Positions 34,507 through 43,101 are shown, counted from the first letter of the stretch. The stretch is 64,000 nt of DNA from Collinsella sp. (GCA_019414205.1 DXML01000022.1:62001-126000); one strand, 5' to 3'. The notes: generated from the sequence alone by a model not told the origin. Made by a program: numbers and translations.

Positions 34507-35360
34507 ATCCCATGAGCGTCGGCCTCGACGAGACCGCCTTGCGTATCTTAAAGAATAGGCCGCTTGGGCATATCGAACACGGTGCGCTGGATACTATCCT
34601 CGGAGGTCTTCGTCAATACCTGTGCATCGTCCCCGGCGGACCCGGTACGGGTAAAACAACGTTTATGCAGCAAATCGCCGACGGATGGGCCATTGCTGGC
34701 CATCCGGTGGTCATCTTTGAGGGCGAGCTCGGGCGAGACAGCATGCTCGCGAAGAGCCTCACCCGCATCTCGGGCGGCGAGCTCACGCACGATGATATGA
34801 ACGGCGATGGCATGTCTGAGGACAAACGCGGGCTCTTCGAGAAGGTTCTCGACATTTACGCCCGCAGCATCGCCGAGCGAATGTATATCATTCCTGGTGA
34901 AATTAAATATGCCGGGATGCGAAAGGCAATCGAAGAGGTTGCCGATAAACATGGCGAACCGCCACTGGTTATTGTTGATTACGCGCAAATCGTCTCTTTG
35001 CCGCAGGAACTGCGCATTGCCGACGAGCGTATCGGTCTCAAGCTCGTCGCTTCCGAGCTCCGCCGAATCGTGGATGAGGCCCATTGTCCGCTCTTCGCTA
35101 TCTCATCAATTAACCGCGTTAATTACGACAAGCAGACCACCGGGCTTCAGGCGATAGGCGGGTGCAACATGTTCGAGTATTCGGCAGATCTCGTTATGTC
35201 GCTTTCTATTAAGGGCGATAAGCCCGAAGAGCGTAATGCCAATATGTTGCTTAAAAAACGGCCCGTCATTGCTTCAATCACAAAGAACCGTTACGGTTCC
35301 TGCGGTATTGTCGAGTTTGAGTTCAACGCACCAGCAGCGATGTTTACCGAAATCGGCTAA
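34494..35360 (+). CDS. DnaB-like RecA-fold ATPase
   Basis: 288 residues, the size of a DnaB C-terminal helicase domain alone. Walker A is VPGGPGTGKTTFMQQIA (near residue 50), Walker B VIVDYAQIVSLP (residue 165), and the sensor segment FAISSINRVNYDK follows. The N-terminal domain of replicative helicases is missing. Proteins like this occur in mobilizable elements and may help replicate the excised circle. Starts at GTG inside the previous gene; ATG 34512 is an alternative. Confidence 0.75.
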   Translation: MPALNPMSVGLDETALRILKNRPLGHIEHGALDTILGGLRQYLCIVPGGPGTGKTTFMQQIADGWAIAGHPVVIFEGELGRDSMLAKSLTRISGGELTHDDMNGDGMSEDKRGLFEKVLDIYARSIAERMYIIPGEIKYAGMRKAIEEVADKHGEPPLVIVDYAQIVSLPQELRIADERIGLKLVASELRRIVDEAHCPLFAISSINRVNYDKQTTGLQAIGGCNMFEYSADLVMSLSIKGDKPEERNANMLLKKRPVIASITKNRYGSCGIVEFEFNAPAAMFTEIG

Positions 35361-35362
35361 TT

Positions 35363-35638
35363 ATGGAGCCCGGACCCTACATTGGTGGATACCGGGCTCC
35401 CAATCCATGCTTGTCGTCCGATGAGCTCGCGCGCGCCGAGAACAGGGATCTTCCTCTGCTCTCGGCCGATGAGCTCATTTGGGAATGGAAGCGCCTGCTC
35501 GATGCTCTCGATATCTATAGAGAACAATGGCGACCATACCGTATATATCTCGGCAGCTTGCCGGGAGTCCCCTTCGATGTCTGGGCGAGGGTGAGGATTG
35601 GGCGCATCGGTCAGATGCTCCAAACAATTTCAACTTAA
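35363..35638 (+). CDS. Small protein, unknown
   Basis: 91 residues, Trp/Arg-rich, e.g. LIWEWKRLLDALDIYREQWR. It begins two bases after the ATPase stop, so translation is likely coupled. No family recognised; the arrangement suggests an accessory of the ATPase. A strong GCGGGGCCGA/TCGGCCCCGC hairpin follows at 35647-35670. Confidence 0.55.
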   Translation: MEPGPYIGGYRAPNPCLSSDELARAENRDLPLLSADELIWEWKRLLDALDIYREQWRPYRIYLGSLPGVPFDVWARVRIGRIGQMLQTIST

Positions 35639-35679
35639 TAAAAGGGGCGGGGCCGATGCGTCGGCCCCGCTCGGATTGG

Positions 35680-36024
35680 ATGGTTATGACTTCCATGAAT
35701 ACGCATATCAACGTACGGATGAGTGAGTCGCAGCGTAAGGCTATCGAGGAGAAGGCGGCGGCCATGAACATGCCGGCGTCCTCCTTCATGCGCGATGCCG
35801 CCCTGCTCTGCGGCGAGAAGCCGGTCAGGGTCGCCGACGCGGGGGAACTTGCCGGTATCAGGACTGAGTTGAAGAAGATCGGCACGAACCTCAACCAGGC
35901 GGTCCGCGCCCTCAACACCTACGGGTCCGATCCGGTCGTCCTCAATAATCTCAACCGGGCGACATCAATCGTCTCGACGGCGGTGGGCTGGGTCAACGAC
36001 CTACTCGCCCGTGCGAGAGAGTAG
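35680..36024 (+). CDS. mobC: MobC-type relaxosome accessory protein
   Basis: 114 residues. Ribbon-helix-helix start (INVRMSESQRKAIEEKAAAM then PASSFMRDAALL) followed by the MobC signature GIRTELKKIGTNLNQAVRALN. MobC proteins bind oriT and help the relaxase open DNA. Starts at 35686 or 35695 are equally possible; a strong hairpin at 35647-35670 lies just before, which may regulate translation or be part of the transfer origin. Confidence 0.82.
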   Translation: MVMTSMNTHINVRMSESQRKAIEEKAAAMNMPASSFMRDAALLCGEKPVRVADAGELAGIRTELKKIGTNLNQAVRALNTYGSDPVVLNNLNRATSIVSTAVGWVNDLLARARE

Positions 36025-36051
36025 GTGGTTCTCGTGAAGGAGAAGGTGGTC

Positions 36052-37938
36052 ATGGCGCTGGTTTTCGCAGCGCTGCTTACCGCGGGGTTTGCGCCACTTA
36101 TCGCCATTCCCCTCGATTGCATGATCCTCGGATTTCCAATCGAGCTGAGCTCGATCGGATTCACCCTGAGCGTGGATAACACCATTTGGTGGTGGATTAA
36201 CGTGGGGCCTCATTGCGTCCCTGGCTGTCTCGCCTCGTTCGCGCTGTTCCTGTCGGTATTCGTGCTCATGCAGCTATCGGCTTCCTCGAAGGAGCGAGCC
36301 GCCGACGGAGGTGTACTTGGGGAGGCGCGGGTGAAAACGGGGCCGGAGACCATCCGGGGCTCGGAGATTTGGGACGGGCACGGACAGCCGAAAAGCAGAG
36401 GATTCGTGTACGGGTTTGAGAAGACGCTGTTCGGCTCCAAGTATCTGTTCGAACCGAGGCGGCACATGTTCCTCGACGGCTCAACGGGTGCCGGAAAATC
36501 AAGATCGCTGCTGATCCCGACAATTGATCTGCTGACGTATGGGGCGGATGACGGGGAATCGAGGCCGCAGACCATTATCGTGTCCGATGTGAAGAGTGAG
36601 CTCATCGAGTTGACGGGCGACGAGCTGGAGCGTCGCGGGTACCGGGTGCTTCTGCTGGACGCCCAGCATCCCGAGAAGAGCGACACGTTCAATCCACTGG
36701 AAATGGTCGATAGGCTCGCGAACGGGGGGAATCTGCCGGGGGCTGAGCAGGCCGCGGATGCCGTCGCCCGTACGCTCATCGCCGGGGAGGGCGATGCGAA
36801 GGCGAGCCACTGGACGGAATCCGCGCGGTCGCTGCTCGCCGCGACGATCCTTCTGGTCGTGCTGGACGAGGGCTGCCCGCGGGGCTGCAAGCACCTCGCG
36901 ACGGTCTACCACATCATGTGCCTGGGGACGGAGGGGGCCGGCGAGGATCCGTGTGAGCCGCTGAAGGGCCTGTTCCGTTCCCTGCCGCAGGGGCATCCGG
37001 CCCGCTCGCGTGCCTCACAGTTCATCTCGAGCGGCGGCAACGAGCTGAGGAGCATCGTTTCCACGCTAAAGGTCAACCTGAGGATCTACGCTTCGGCGCC
37101 GATTGCGCGAATGGTCTCGGGCGATGATATCGATCCGAGTAGAATCCTGAGCGAGAAGACCGCGCTGTTCCTCCACGTGATGGACGAGGGCTCCCCCTAC
37201 AACGCGATCGCGGCGGTCCTGTTCGAGCAGCTCTACGCTGCCGTGTATTCCATCGCGGACGCAGCTGGTGGAAAGCTGCCGCGGCCGGTGTCCATCCTCG
37301 GCGACGAATGGGGGAACCTGCCGAAGGTCGAGTGCCTGCCTAGCCTTCTCAGCCTTGGGCGCTCGTACGACCTGTTCTGGATGGGCGCAGTCCAGAACAT
37401 CTCTCAGCTGAACAAGTACGGCGAGCGCGACGGACGGAAGAAGATCCTGGCAAACTGCGGCGTCAAGGTCGCCATGAAACTGGGCGAGGCCGAGGACCGC
37501 CAGTATTTCACCGAGCTAGTCGGGAAGACGACGCGGCACACCATGGGAACCAGCTCGAGCAGGGGGCCTTCGGGCGGTACGGGGTCGACATCCTACAGCG
37601 AGCACGCCGACGACCTGATTCATCCTTGGGAGTGGACGGAGATGTCCCCCGACAAGGACGGCGTCATCGTGGTGAAGACCGCGGAGAACGGCGTGGGCAG
37701 GGAACATGCGGGGTGCTTCCGGGCCCCTGTCTGCGATTGCACGCGGATGCCGACGAAGGAGCACTTCGATCTGGGGACGCGCGAGCACGAGGCGGCCAAG
37801 AGGATGGAATACCAGGCCAGGCTGATATCAAGGCAAATGGGTCGTGAGGACGGCGTCGATCTCTGGACTCCCGAATTCGAGGAAGAGGCCGCGGAGCCGC
37901 CTGTTGCCGACGGATGGTCCGGCCTCTTCGTCGACTGA
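36052..37938 (+). CDS. VirD4/TraG-type coupling protein
   Basis: 628 residues. Two or three N-terminal membrane helices, then a cytosolic ATPase with FLDGSTGAGKSRSLLIP (Walker A, about residue 150), VSDVKSELIELTGD and SILGDEWGNLPK (Walker B, about residue 425). It delivers the relaxase-DNA complex to a type IV channel. Since no channel genes are present, it must dock with a secretion system from a helper element. ATG 36052 sits nine bases after AGGAG; GTG codons at 36025 and 36034 are alternatives. Confidence 0.88.
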   Translation: MALVFAALLTAGFAPLIAIPLDCMILGFPIELSSIGFTLSVDNTIWWWINVGPHCVPGCLASFALFLSVFVLMQLSASSKERAADGGVLGEARVKTGPETIRGSEIWDGHGQPKSRGFVYGFEKTLFGSKYLFEPRRHMFLDGSTGAGKSRSLLIPTIDLLTYGADDGESRPQTIIVSDVKSELIELTGDELERRGYRVLLLDAQHPEKSDTFNPLEMVDRLANGGNLPGAEQAADAVARTLIAGEGDAKASHWTESARSLLAATILLVVLDEGCPRGCKHLATVYHIMCLGTEGAGEDPCEPLKGLFRSLPQGHPARSRASQFISSGGNELRSIVSTLKVNLRIYASAPIARMVSGDDIDPSRILSEKTALFLHVMDEGSPYNAIAAVLFEQLYAAVYSIADAAGGKLPRPVSILGDEWGNLPKVECLPSLLSLGRSYDLFWMGAVQNISQLNKYGERDGRKKILANCGVKVAMKLGEAEDRQYFTELVGKTTRHTMGTSSSRGPSGGTGSTSYSEHADDLIHPWEWTEMSPDKDGVIVVKTAENGVGREHAGCFRAPVCDCTRMPTKEHFDLGTREHEAAKRMEYQARLISRQMGREDGVDLWTPEFEEEAAEPPVADGWSGLFVD

Positions 37939-37964
37939 CGGCGGTTTTTGAAGGGAGTTGGAAA

Positions 37965-38900
37965 ATGACCGCAATCAAGCAGGCGAGCGTCATGAGCGGG
38001 GAGCACCTCCAAAACCTCAAGCGGTATTTCGATTGGGACAGGGAGAAAGTCCTGGACCACGATACCCAGCACATCATCGATGAGGATCGATGGTTCGAGG
38101 AAATGGACGCCACCCGGGAGGCGGCCGGGCACAACCGGCCCGGGAAGCAGGGCTCAAGGTGCACGTACATGCAGCATCAGGTGATCGGCTTCAACCCGGA
38201 CGAGTGCTCCTGCAACGGCGGGCCGATGACGCCCTCGCGTTGCATGGAGTACGCGAGGGACTACATCGCCAAGCGCTATCCCAACCAGGAGATCGTGATT
38301 GTGCTGCATGAGGAGAGGTGCAGGTCGGATGGATCGGCCCGATTCGCCGCTCACCTCGCCATCAATAGGACGGACCTCGAGACTGGGCGGCGTCTGAACG
38401 ACGGGCCGGCGAGGGCGGCGGCGAAATCCCGCGTGAGAACGGTGAAGGAGCTCGATACGAAGTACGGCCTGAGCCAGCTCGAAAGGGGCCTCTCGAACTC
38501 GAAGGTGCACGCGCGCCAGCCCGGTCGCGAGGAGCGCGAGATGGCAAAGAAGGGGAGATCCGACAAATCCGAGAACGCAAGGGTCCGAGCGATTGTCGCC
38601 CAGAGGGCAGAGGAGGTCGGGAGGCTCAAGAGCTGCCCCGACCGCTTCGGAGAGTTTGCAAGGCGGTTGGAATCGGATGGGATCGAGATCGCCCGATCCA
38701 AGCGGGGGGCGCTGCAATACCGCTATCACTCGGAGTCCCTCGGCAAGACGAGGAAGATCAACGGCGCGAGGCTCGGCTACGCCGTCAACCGCTCGACCGG
38801 GCGGATTATGAGGTTCACGGCAAGGGGAATCGACCTTGCCATACGGGCCGCGTGGGAGCTGGCTCGCGAGGGTGTGGATGACGAAAGAGGCCGGGACTGA
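37965..38900 (+). CDS. MobP-like relaxase
   Basis: 311 residues. The pattern IVIVLHEERCRSDGSARFAA then HLAINRTDLETGRRLND resembles MOB-P relaxase motifs II/III, where the usual HxH before the xIN segment reads AAH; the first histidine of the pair is therefore missing while the earlier LHEE histidine is kept. YGLSQLERG follows as in MobA proteins. The N-terminal tyrosine candidate is YF in LKRYFDWD (residue 20). AGGGAG precedes the ATG. Final gene of the mobilisation operon. Confidence 0.78.
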   Translation: MTAIKQASVMSGEHLQNLKRYFDWDREKVLDHDTQHIIDEDRWFEEMDATREAAGHNRPGKQGSRCTYMQHQVIGFNPDECSCNGGPMTPSRCMEYARDYIAKRYPNQEIVIVLHEERCRSDGSARFAAHLAINRTDLETGRRLNDGPARAAAKSRVRTVKELDTKYGLSQLERGLSNSKVHARQPGREEREMAKKGRSDKSENARVRAIVAQRAEEVGRLKSCPDRFGEFARRLESDGIEIARSKRGALQYRYHSESLGKTRKINGARLGYAVNRSTGRIMRFTARGIDLAIRAAWELAREGVDDERGRD

Positions 38901-39396
38901 CTTTCATATCTGAGGTCCGTGCAACAGCCGGTAAGCCTGTTGCACGGTTCTGCGGGAGCGACTTTGGAGCGGTTCGCACATCCCGGCTTCGGCCGGGCAA
39001 GATATTCCGTTGCACGGAATACATATCTTGCATGCCCCGAGAAGCGTAGGCCGAATCGACCGGAGTGCAACGGGACAGGTGAGCGGAGGCGCAGTGATGG
39101 CGACCCAGGGGAGCCATCGAACGGAGCCGGAGCGAGAGCCGGCGGGGCGATCGCGAGTTGAAGCCGAGTGATTGTCCCGCCGTTCACGGCCCGCCGGCGG
39201 CGGCCCGGGGTTCCAAGGGGACTCGTCCCTTTGGCGCGAAGGGGTCCGGGGATGGCGCGAGACATCCCCGTGAAACGCCGCGACGGGCACGCCCCTGTTA
39301 GCGTCAATCTAATTTTCACCAGTTTCACTAATCAAACGCGCCGTTCGCGCAAAGGCGGCTTCACCGCTTGCGCTAACGTATTTTCACCGATTCCGG
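38901..39396. other. Gene-free hairpin array and IS21-like end repeats
   Basis: Three stems follow the relaxase: CCGTGCAACAG/CTGTTGCACGG (38917-38947), CCCGGCttcgGCCGGG (38982-38997) and GCAAGATATTCCGT...ACGGA...ATATCTTGC (38997-39031). They suit an oriT or a structured RNA. At 39300-39390 the repeated ATTTTCACC blocks just past the istB stop look like IS21-family terminal repeats. No protein gene is supportable. Confidence 0.5.
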
Positions 39397-40191
39397 TCAC
39401 GCCTTGACGGGTCCGTCCCTCGGCAGGTCCTTCAGCCTGTAGGACCTGCCGGCTATCTTGACCAGGTGGCAGTGGTGGCAGTGGTGGCACACCCTGTCCG
39501 CGATCGCGCTCGCCGCCACGTCGTCCCCGAACACCCTGCCCCAGCCGCCGATCCCCACGTCGGCGGTGATGATCGTCGAGCGCTGCTCGTAGCGCGTCAA
39601 TATCAGCTGGAACAACAGGTCCGCGCCCACGCTGCCGACGTCGAGGTAGCCGAGCTCGTCGATGATCAGCAGCCTCGAGTGGGCGTAGTACTTGAGCCTC
39701 TTCTTGAGGATGCCGCGCGACGAGGCGTCCTCAAGGTCCTCGACGAGCCGGGCGCAGTCCACGAACCTGACCTCGCGCCCCGCCCTGACTGCCTCGATGC
39801 CCAGCGCGACGGCGAGATGCGTCTTGCCCACGCCGGGGCTTCCCACGAACAGGACGTTCTCGGCCCGCTCCACGAACCTGAGGGTCGCGAGCTCCTCGAT
39901 CTCGGCGCGAGGGACCGACGGCTGGAAGTCCCAGTCGAAGTCCGCCAGCCCCTTGACGTAGGGGAACCCCGACGACCGAATGCGCTGGTTGGTGATCCTG
40001 ACCTCCCGGGCGGCGACCTCGACGCGCGTCATCTCCTCGAAGGCGGAGGCGAAGCCCCGCTCGCCCGCGGCGACCATCCTCACGTAGTCGGGCAGGGACG
40101 CCGCCATCTCGTGCAGCCCGAGCGCGGAGAGGTCGACCTCGCCAGGTCCATCGCGCGCCACAGCCGCGGCCTTGGCGACCTGTCGTAGCAT
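39397..40191 (-). CDS. istB: IstB-like IS21 helper ATPase
   Basis: 264 residues. AAA+ fold with Walker A LFVGSPGVGKTHLAVALG, Walker B LLIIDELGYLDVG and the family segment TIITADVGIGGWGRVFGDD. In IS21 elements it works with the IstA transposase, which is not adjacent. Near the C-terminus the usual HHCHLV reads HHCHHCHLV, caused by a nine-base repeat (gtggcagtg) at about 39465-39490. The ATG falls within a remnant of another transposase, so the native start may be lost. Confidence 0.85.
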   Translation of the reverse strand: MLRQVAKAAAVARDGPGEVDLSALGLHEMAASLPDYVRMVAAGERGFASAFEEMTRVEVAAREVRITNQRIRSSGFPYVKGLADFDWDFQPSVPRAEIEELATLRFVERAENVLFVGSPGVGKTHLAVALGIEAVRAGREVRFVDCARLVEDLEDASSRGILKKRLKYYAHSRLLIIDELGYLDVGSVGADLLFQLILTRYEQRSTIITADVGIGGWGRVFGDDVAASAIADRVCHHCHHCHLVKIAGRSYRLKDLPRDGPVKA

Positions 40192-40333
40192 TCGCTGCCC
40201 TCCCGCAGACGGGGCACCGCAGCCCGAAACTCGTCCACGGCCTGACGCCGACGATTATCCTGCCGCCGTCGATGCTGGCGTACTCGATCACGGTGTGGAC
40301 CAGCGCGAGCGCGCGGCTTAGTATCCTGTTCAT
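40140..40333 (-). pseudogene. ISL3-type transposase N-terminal remnant
   Basis: The translation starting MNRILSRALALVHTVIEYAS and reaching VRPWTSFGLRCPVCGR matches the zinc-ribbon start of ISL3-family transposases. The expected continuation, CYDRS.RPRLWRAMDLA, is present in a different frame, so a frameshift occurred. It stops where IstB coding begins. Two IS families have recombined here. Confidence 0.6.
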
Positions 40334-40391
40334 GCGTCAGGGCCTTTCCGGTAGGTTGATGTAGCAAGCGAAATCCTACCCTGCCCGGCGC

Positions 40392-40420
40392 GGAAACGGC
40401 CCCCTCTCGGGGCCGTTTCC
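40392..40420. terminator. Hairpin between IS debris and the RiPP-like operon
   Basis: GGAAACGGCCCC pairs perfectly with GGGGCCGTTTCC over a five-base loop. No T run follows, so it may be an insulator or an IS end. The RiPP-like operon promoter should lie in 40421-40520. Confidence 0.5.
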
Positions 40421-40536
40421 CTTATATGCGGAACTTTTCTGCATCCACCTGCGGAAAAATTGATGTCTCGCCCACAGAAACTACCGAAGAGCCTAAAATC
40501 GGCTCATATTCAAACAGACACAAGGAGGGATTAATT

Positions 40537-41397
40537 ATGGAATGGAGCTTTGACGAAATAAGGGGATTTATCCCGAAATCGATTTCTCTCCCATACTCAA
40601 GAGAGGAAAAGAACGGGTACCGCTCTGTTCTAACCGGACGCGATGAGCTGAACTATATCATGTTGAACGGAAGCGGGAGCTACATCGTCTCTCTGTGCGA
40701 TGGTAAAAACACCGTCGAAACAATCCTTAATCGGATGCGCGACAAGTTTCCAGACGCCAATCCGGACATGCTCAAATCTGACTTAGCCTCGGCAATGAGA
40801 GGTTTCAGCGTATCGAGACTAATAGGATGGGTCAAAACTCCGATCGAAAATGGCACACCCATTGCCGATGAGATTTGCGTGGACAATGGGACCCATATAC
40901 GGCTTGCCCAAGAAAACGATATTCGCCTGATTTGCTCCCTGGCAAGCCAGGCGAGCTCATCAGAACCAGAAAGTCCCACAATTGTCTACGGTTGGCCTCT
41001 TTCCGTCGAGCAGTATGAACGACCGCTAGAGGTGCGAAACGGATTGTTCAATCTGAGCAAGGAATTTTTCATTGTATATGAGTCAGGGAGACCAACCGGT
41101 CTACTCGGCCTCGCCCCCTCCAGCAATCCCTTACTCAGATACGCAGACATCTGTCTTCTTTTGTGCCCCGCAAGCATCGCCGTTCAATGTATTGCCGCTG
41201 CGGCCAGCTTCTATCGTCAAGAATTTTGCGATGTTCCCATTTTTTTCCACCTGAACCTAACCAGCAAGGAAATTGCATCAAACGAAGGAATTCGAAATCT
41301 TATCAATGAGCCAGAATTCACTTGCGCTGGCACTTTTCTAGGTGAGTGCAGCGACGGCGACTGCATGAATGTATACTGTTTTTCAGAAGTCTGTTAA
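40537..41397 (+). CDS. PqqD-type RiPP recognition domain fused to a GNAT-like domain
   Basis: 286 residues. Residues 15-95 have the PqqD/RRE layout: LNYIMLNGSGSYIVSLCDGK, then TVETILNRMRDKFPDA and a closing helix to RLIGWV, resembling the part that grips RiPP leader peptides. Residues 115-285 look like a GNAT acetyltransferase: IRLAQENDIRLICSLA, FFIVYESGRPTGLLGLAP, YADICLLLC and a late strand YCFSEVC. AAGGAGGG precedes ATG 40537. First gene of the candidate RiPP operon, eight bases before the radical SAM gene. GNAT assignment is weaker than PqqD. Confidence 0.7.
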   Translation: MEWSFDEIRGFIPKSISLPYSREEKNGYRSVLTGRDELNYIMLNGSGSYIVSLCDGKNTVETILNRMRDKFPDANPDMLKSDLASAMRGFSVSRLIGWVKTPIENGTPIADEICVDNGTHIRLAQENDIRLICSLASQASSSEPESPTIVYGWPLSVEQYERPLEVRNGLFNLSKEFFIVYESGRPTGLLGLAPSSNPLLRYADICLLLCPASIAVQCIAAAASFYRQEFCDVPIFFHLNLTSKEIASNEGIRNLINEPEFTCAGTFLGECSDGDCMNVYCFSEVC

Positions 41398-41405
41398 GAG
41401 GAACC

Positions 41406-42494
41406 ATGGGACGAGTTTCGGAAAACAAGTACACCAACGTTCTCAGAGCGCCACATCACGTCGCCCTTGACATAACAAACAAGTGCAACTTGAGATGTCT
41501 GCACTGCTATAACAGCAGCGGCGAGAATGAGGTCATGCACGACGAGTTGACCTCAGATGAACTTTTTGTTTTCGCAAAGGAAATGGCAGACATGTCGCTT
41601 TACAGCATGTGTTTCTGTGGAGGAGAAACCTTGTTGCGCAGTAAAGATATCTTGCGCTGCCTTCCCATATTGCGAGATGGGAATGTTGCAGCGAGCCTGG
41701 TAACCAACGGGCTTCTCCTCACGGAATCCCTTCTCCGAGATTTAGAAGATTCCGGACTCAAAAGCATCCAATTTAGCCTAGACGGCATTGGGTCAGCTCA
41801 CGATAGGCTGAGGGGACATGAGGGAGCCTTCGAAATCGTCGAAGAAGCAGTTGCCACCGTACTCAACCATTCCGATTTGCACCTTGCTATCGCATTTACG
41901 CCCACGTCGTTCAACACCGAACAGTTTCCCGATGTCATCTCACTATTAGATGAGATTTTCACCAAATCTAACAGGCTGAAGAGGACGCCGGGTGACTTTA
42001 TCGAACTACGTGTCCAACCCCTCATGGTTTTGGGCCGTGCGCGAAAGAACACATTTATTAGACCGGACTATTCCCAATACCGTACGTTGATTCACGCCAT
42101 TCAAGAGGACGACTTCCTTCGGAAGCACCCGAATGTCCGACCGCAATGGGGCGACCCCGTCGACCATCTAATTCGCTTCTCTGATAACCGATATCTATTA
42201 GATCAGGTTTCAGTGCACGCAAACGGCGACATCGTCGTTTCTCCGTATATCCCGTTAGTGGTTGGCAACATCAGAAACCACCCTCTTGAGGATTACTGGA
42301 ACAACGGACTTAGCTCAATTTGGTCCACAAAACTGGTTCAAGACCTCTGTAACCACATGTGGACCATTGACGACATGGAGCGTATGTCCGACACAATTTG
42401 CGATATAGATATGGGAGGTGATCTACACGTTGACCTGATTGATGATACCGCGGATGAACTGTTGAACTCATCGTTGAAGGAGATGTTGGGTTAA
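41406..42494 (+). CDS. Radical SAM peptide-modifying enzyme
   Basis: 362 residues. The [4Fe-4S] site is CNLRCLHC (C27, C31, C34) and the SAM-binding GGE is in MCFCGGETLL near residue 80; the barrel continues with SLVTNGLLL and IQFSLDGIGSAHDRLRG. The C-terminal part keeps the SPASM-like frame (VHANGDIVVSPY, VVGNIRNHPLEDYW) but the cysteines that would bind auxiliary clusters are missing. The stop codon abuts the ATG of the precursor candidate. Likely crosslinks or epimerises that peptide. Confidence 0.85.
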   Translation: MGRVSENKYTNVLRAPHHVALDITNKCNLRCLHCYNSSGENEVMHDELTSDELFVFAKEMADMSLYSMCFCGGETLLRSKDILRCLPILRDGNVAASLVTNGLLLTESLLRDLEDSGLKSIQFSLDGIGSAHDRLRGHEGAFEIVEEAVATVLNHSDLHLAIAFTPTSFNTEQFPDVISLLDEIFTKSNRLKRTPGDFIELRVQPLMVLGRARKNTFIRPDYSQYRTLIHAIQEDDFLRKHPNVRPQWGDPVDHLIRFSDNRYLLDQVSVHANGDIVVSPYIPLVVGNIRNHPLEDYWNNGLSSIWSTKLVQDLCNHMWTIDDMERMSDTICDIDMGGDLHVDLIDDTADELLNSSLKEMLG

Positions 42495-42698
42495 ATGTAC
42501 GAGAAGCCCGTAGTAGACAACATGAATCCGACCAGAGCATCGACTCTTGGAACGGAAACTTGGTTCGACATGTATTACATCGTGTGGGGAGCAAATGTGG
42601 CGGTCGGAGTCACCGCAGTTGGAGCCTATGAACTGGTCCTCATCACTTTTGCCGCAGCACTTCCCCTCAGCGAGCAAGGTGGCCAAGACGAGCAATGA
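42495..42698 (+). CDS. Candidate RiPP precursor peptide
   Basis: 67 residues, starting the base after the radical SAM stop. The N-terminus YEKPVVDNMNP has a YxxP motif like leaders bound by PqqD/RRE domains. The second half is hydrophobic and free of Cys, Ser-poor, with YYIVWGANVAVGVTAVGAYE and then LVLITFAAALPL, closing with a polar GGQDEQ. Position, size, and the lack of any enzyme motif point to a modified peptide product; a small two-helix membrane protein is the alternative. Its end overlaps the next ATG by four bases. Confidence 0.65.
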   Translation: MYEKPVVDNMNPTRASTLGTETWFDMYYIVWGANVAVGVTAVGAYELVLITFAAALPLSEQGGQDEQ

Positions 42699-43036
42699 GT
42701 CCTGAAGCGCTAAGATCATCCATTGGCGGCATGGTAGGAGGAATCTGCTTTCTCGTTGTCGGGGTGTTAATGGTAAAGACCGGCAATCCCGGCCTGATTC
42801 ACAGTTACCATATCGCTCATATTCCAAGCGAGAAGATTCCTCTTGTTGCCAGATTGGTCGGACTCGGAATAGCGTTGACGGGAGCCGGTCTCGTTCTCGC
42901 GGGCATCATTGCCTTTGCGTCCCAAATCCCATTATCGGCATCGGCGGCTTTCATTCTGCCGCTCATCATAATCTTTGCCGGTCTTGGCGTCTCCTTGCTA
43001 ACGATCGTAGTGTTCACATTTCGACCATGGTCATAA
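42695..43036 (+). CDS. Small membrane protein, DUF3784-like; possible immunity
   Basis: 113 residues with three to four membrane helices (residues 10-27, 52-73, 82-105). The motif KTGNPGLIHSYHIAHIPSEK between the first two helices recalls DUF3784-type proteins, found in and around bacteriocin and RiPP loci. Starts by ATGA overlap with the precursor gene, so it is co-translated with it. An immunity or transport-accessory role is inferred only from position. Confidence 0.65.
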   Translation: MSPEALRSSIGGMVGGICFLVVGVLMVKTGNPGLIHSYHIAHIPSEKIPLVARLVGLGIALTGAGLVLAGIIAFASQIPLSASAAFILPLIIIFAGLGVSLLTIVVFTFRPWS

Positions 43037-43101
43037 TGGATTTCCTATTGCATGAAACTTCAGGCGCATGCCCAACAAACAATGAAAAAATTTACAGCTT
43101 T

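Noticed and set aside
39465..39490. Short tandem repeats that could suggest a CRISPR-like array
   Set aside because: They are nine-base units inside istB, in frame and without spacers. No CRISPR array or cas gene is seen in the window.
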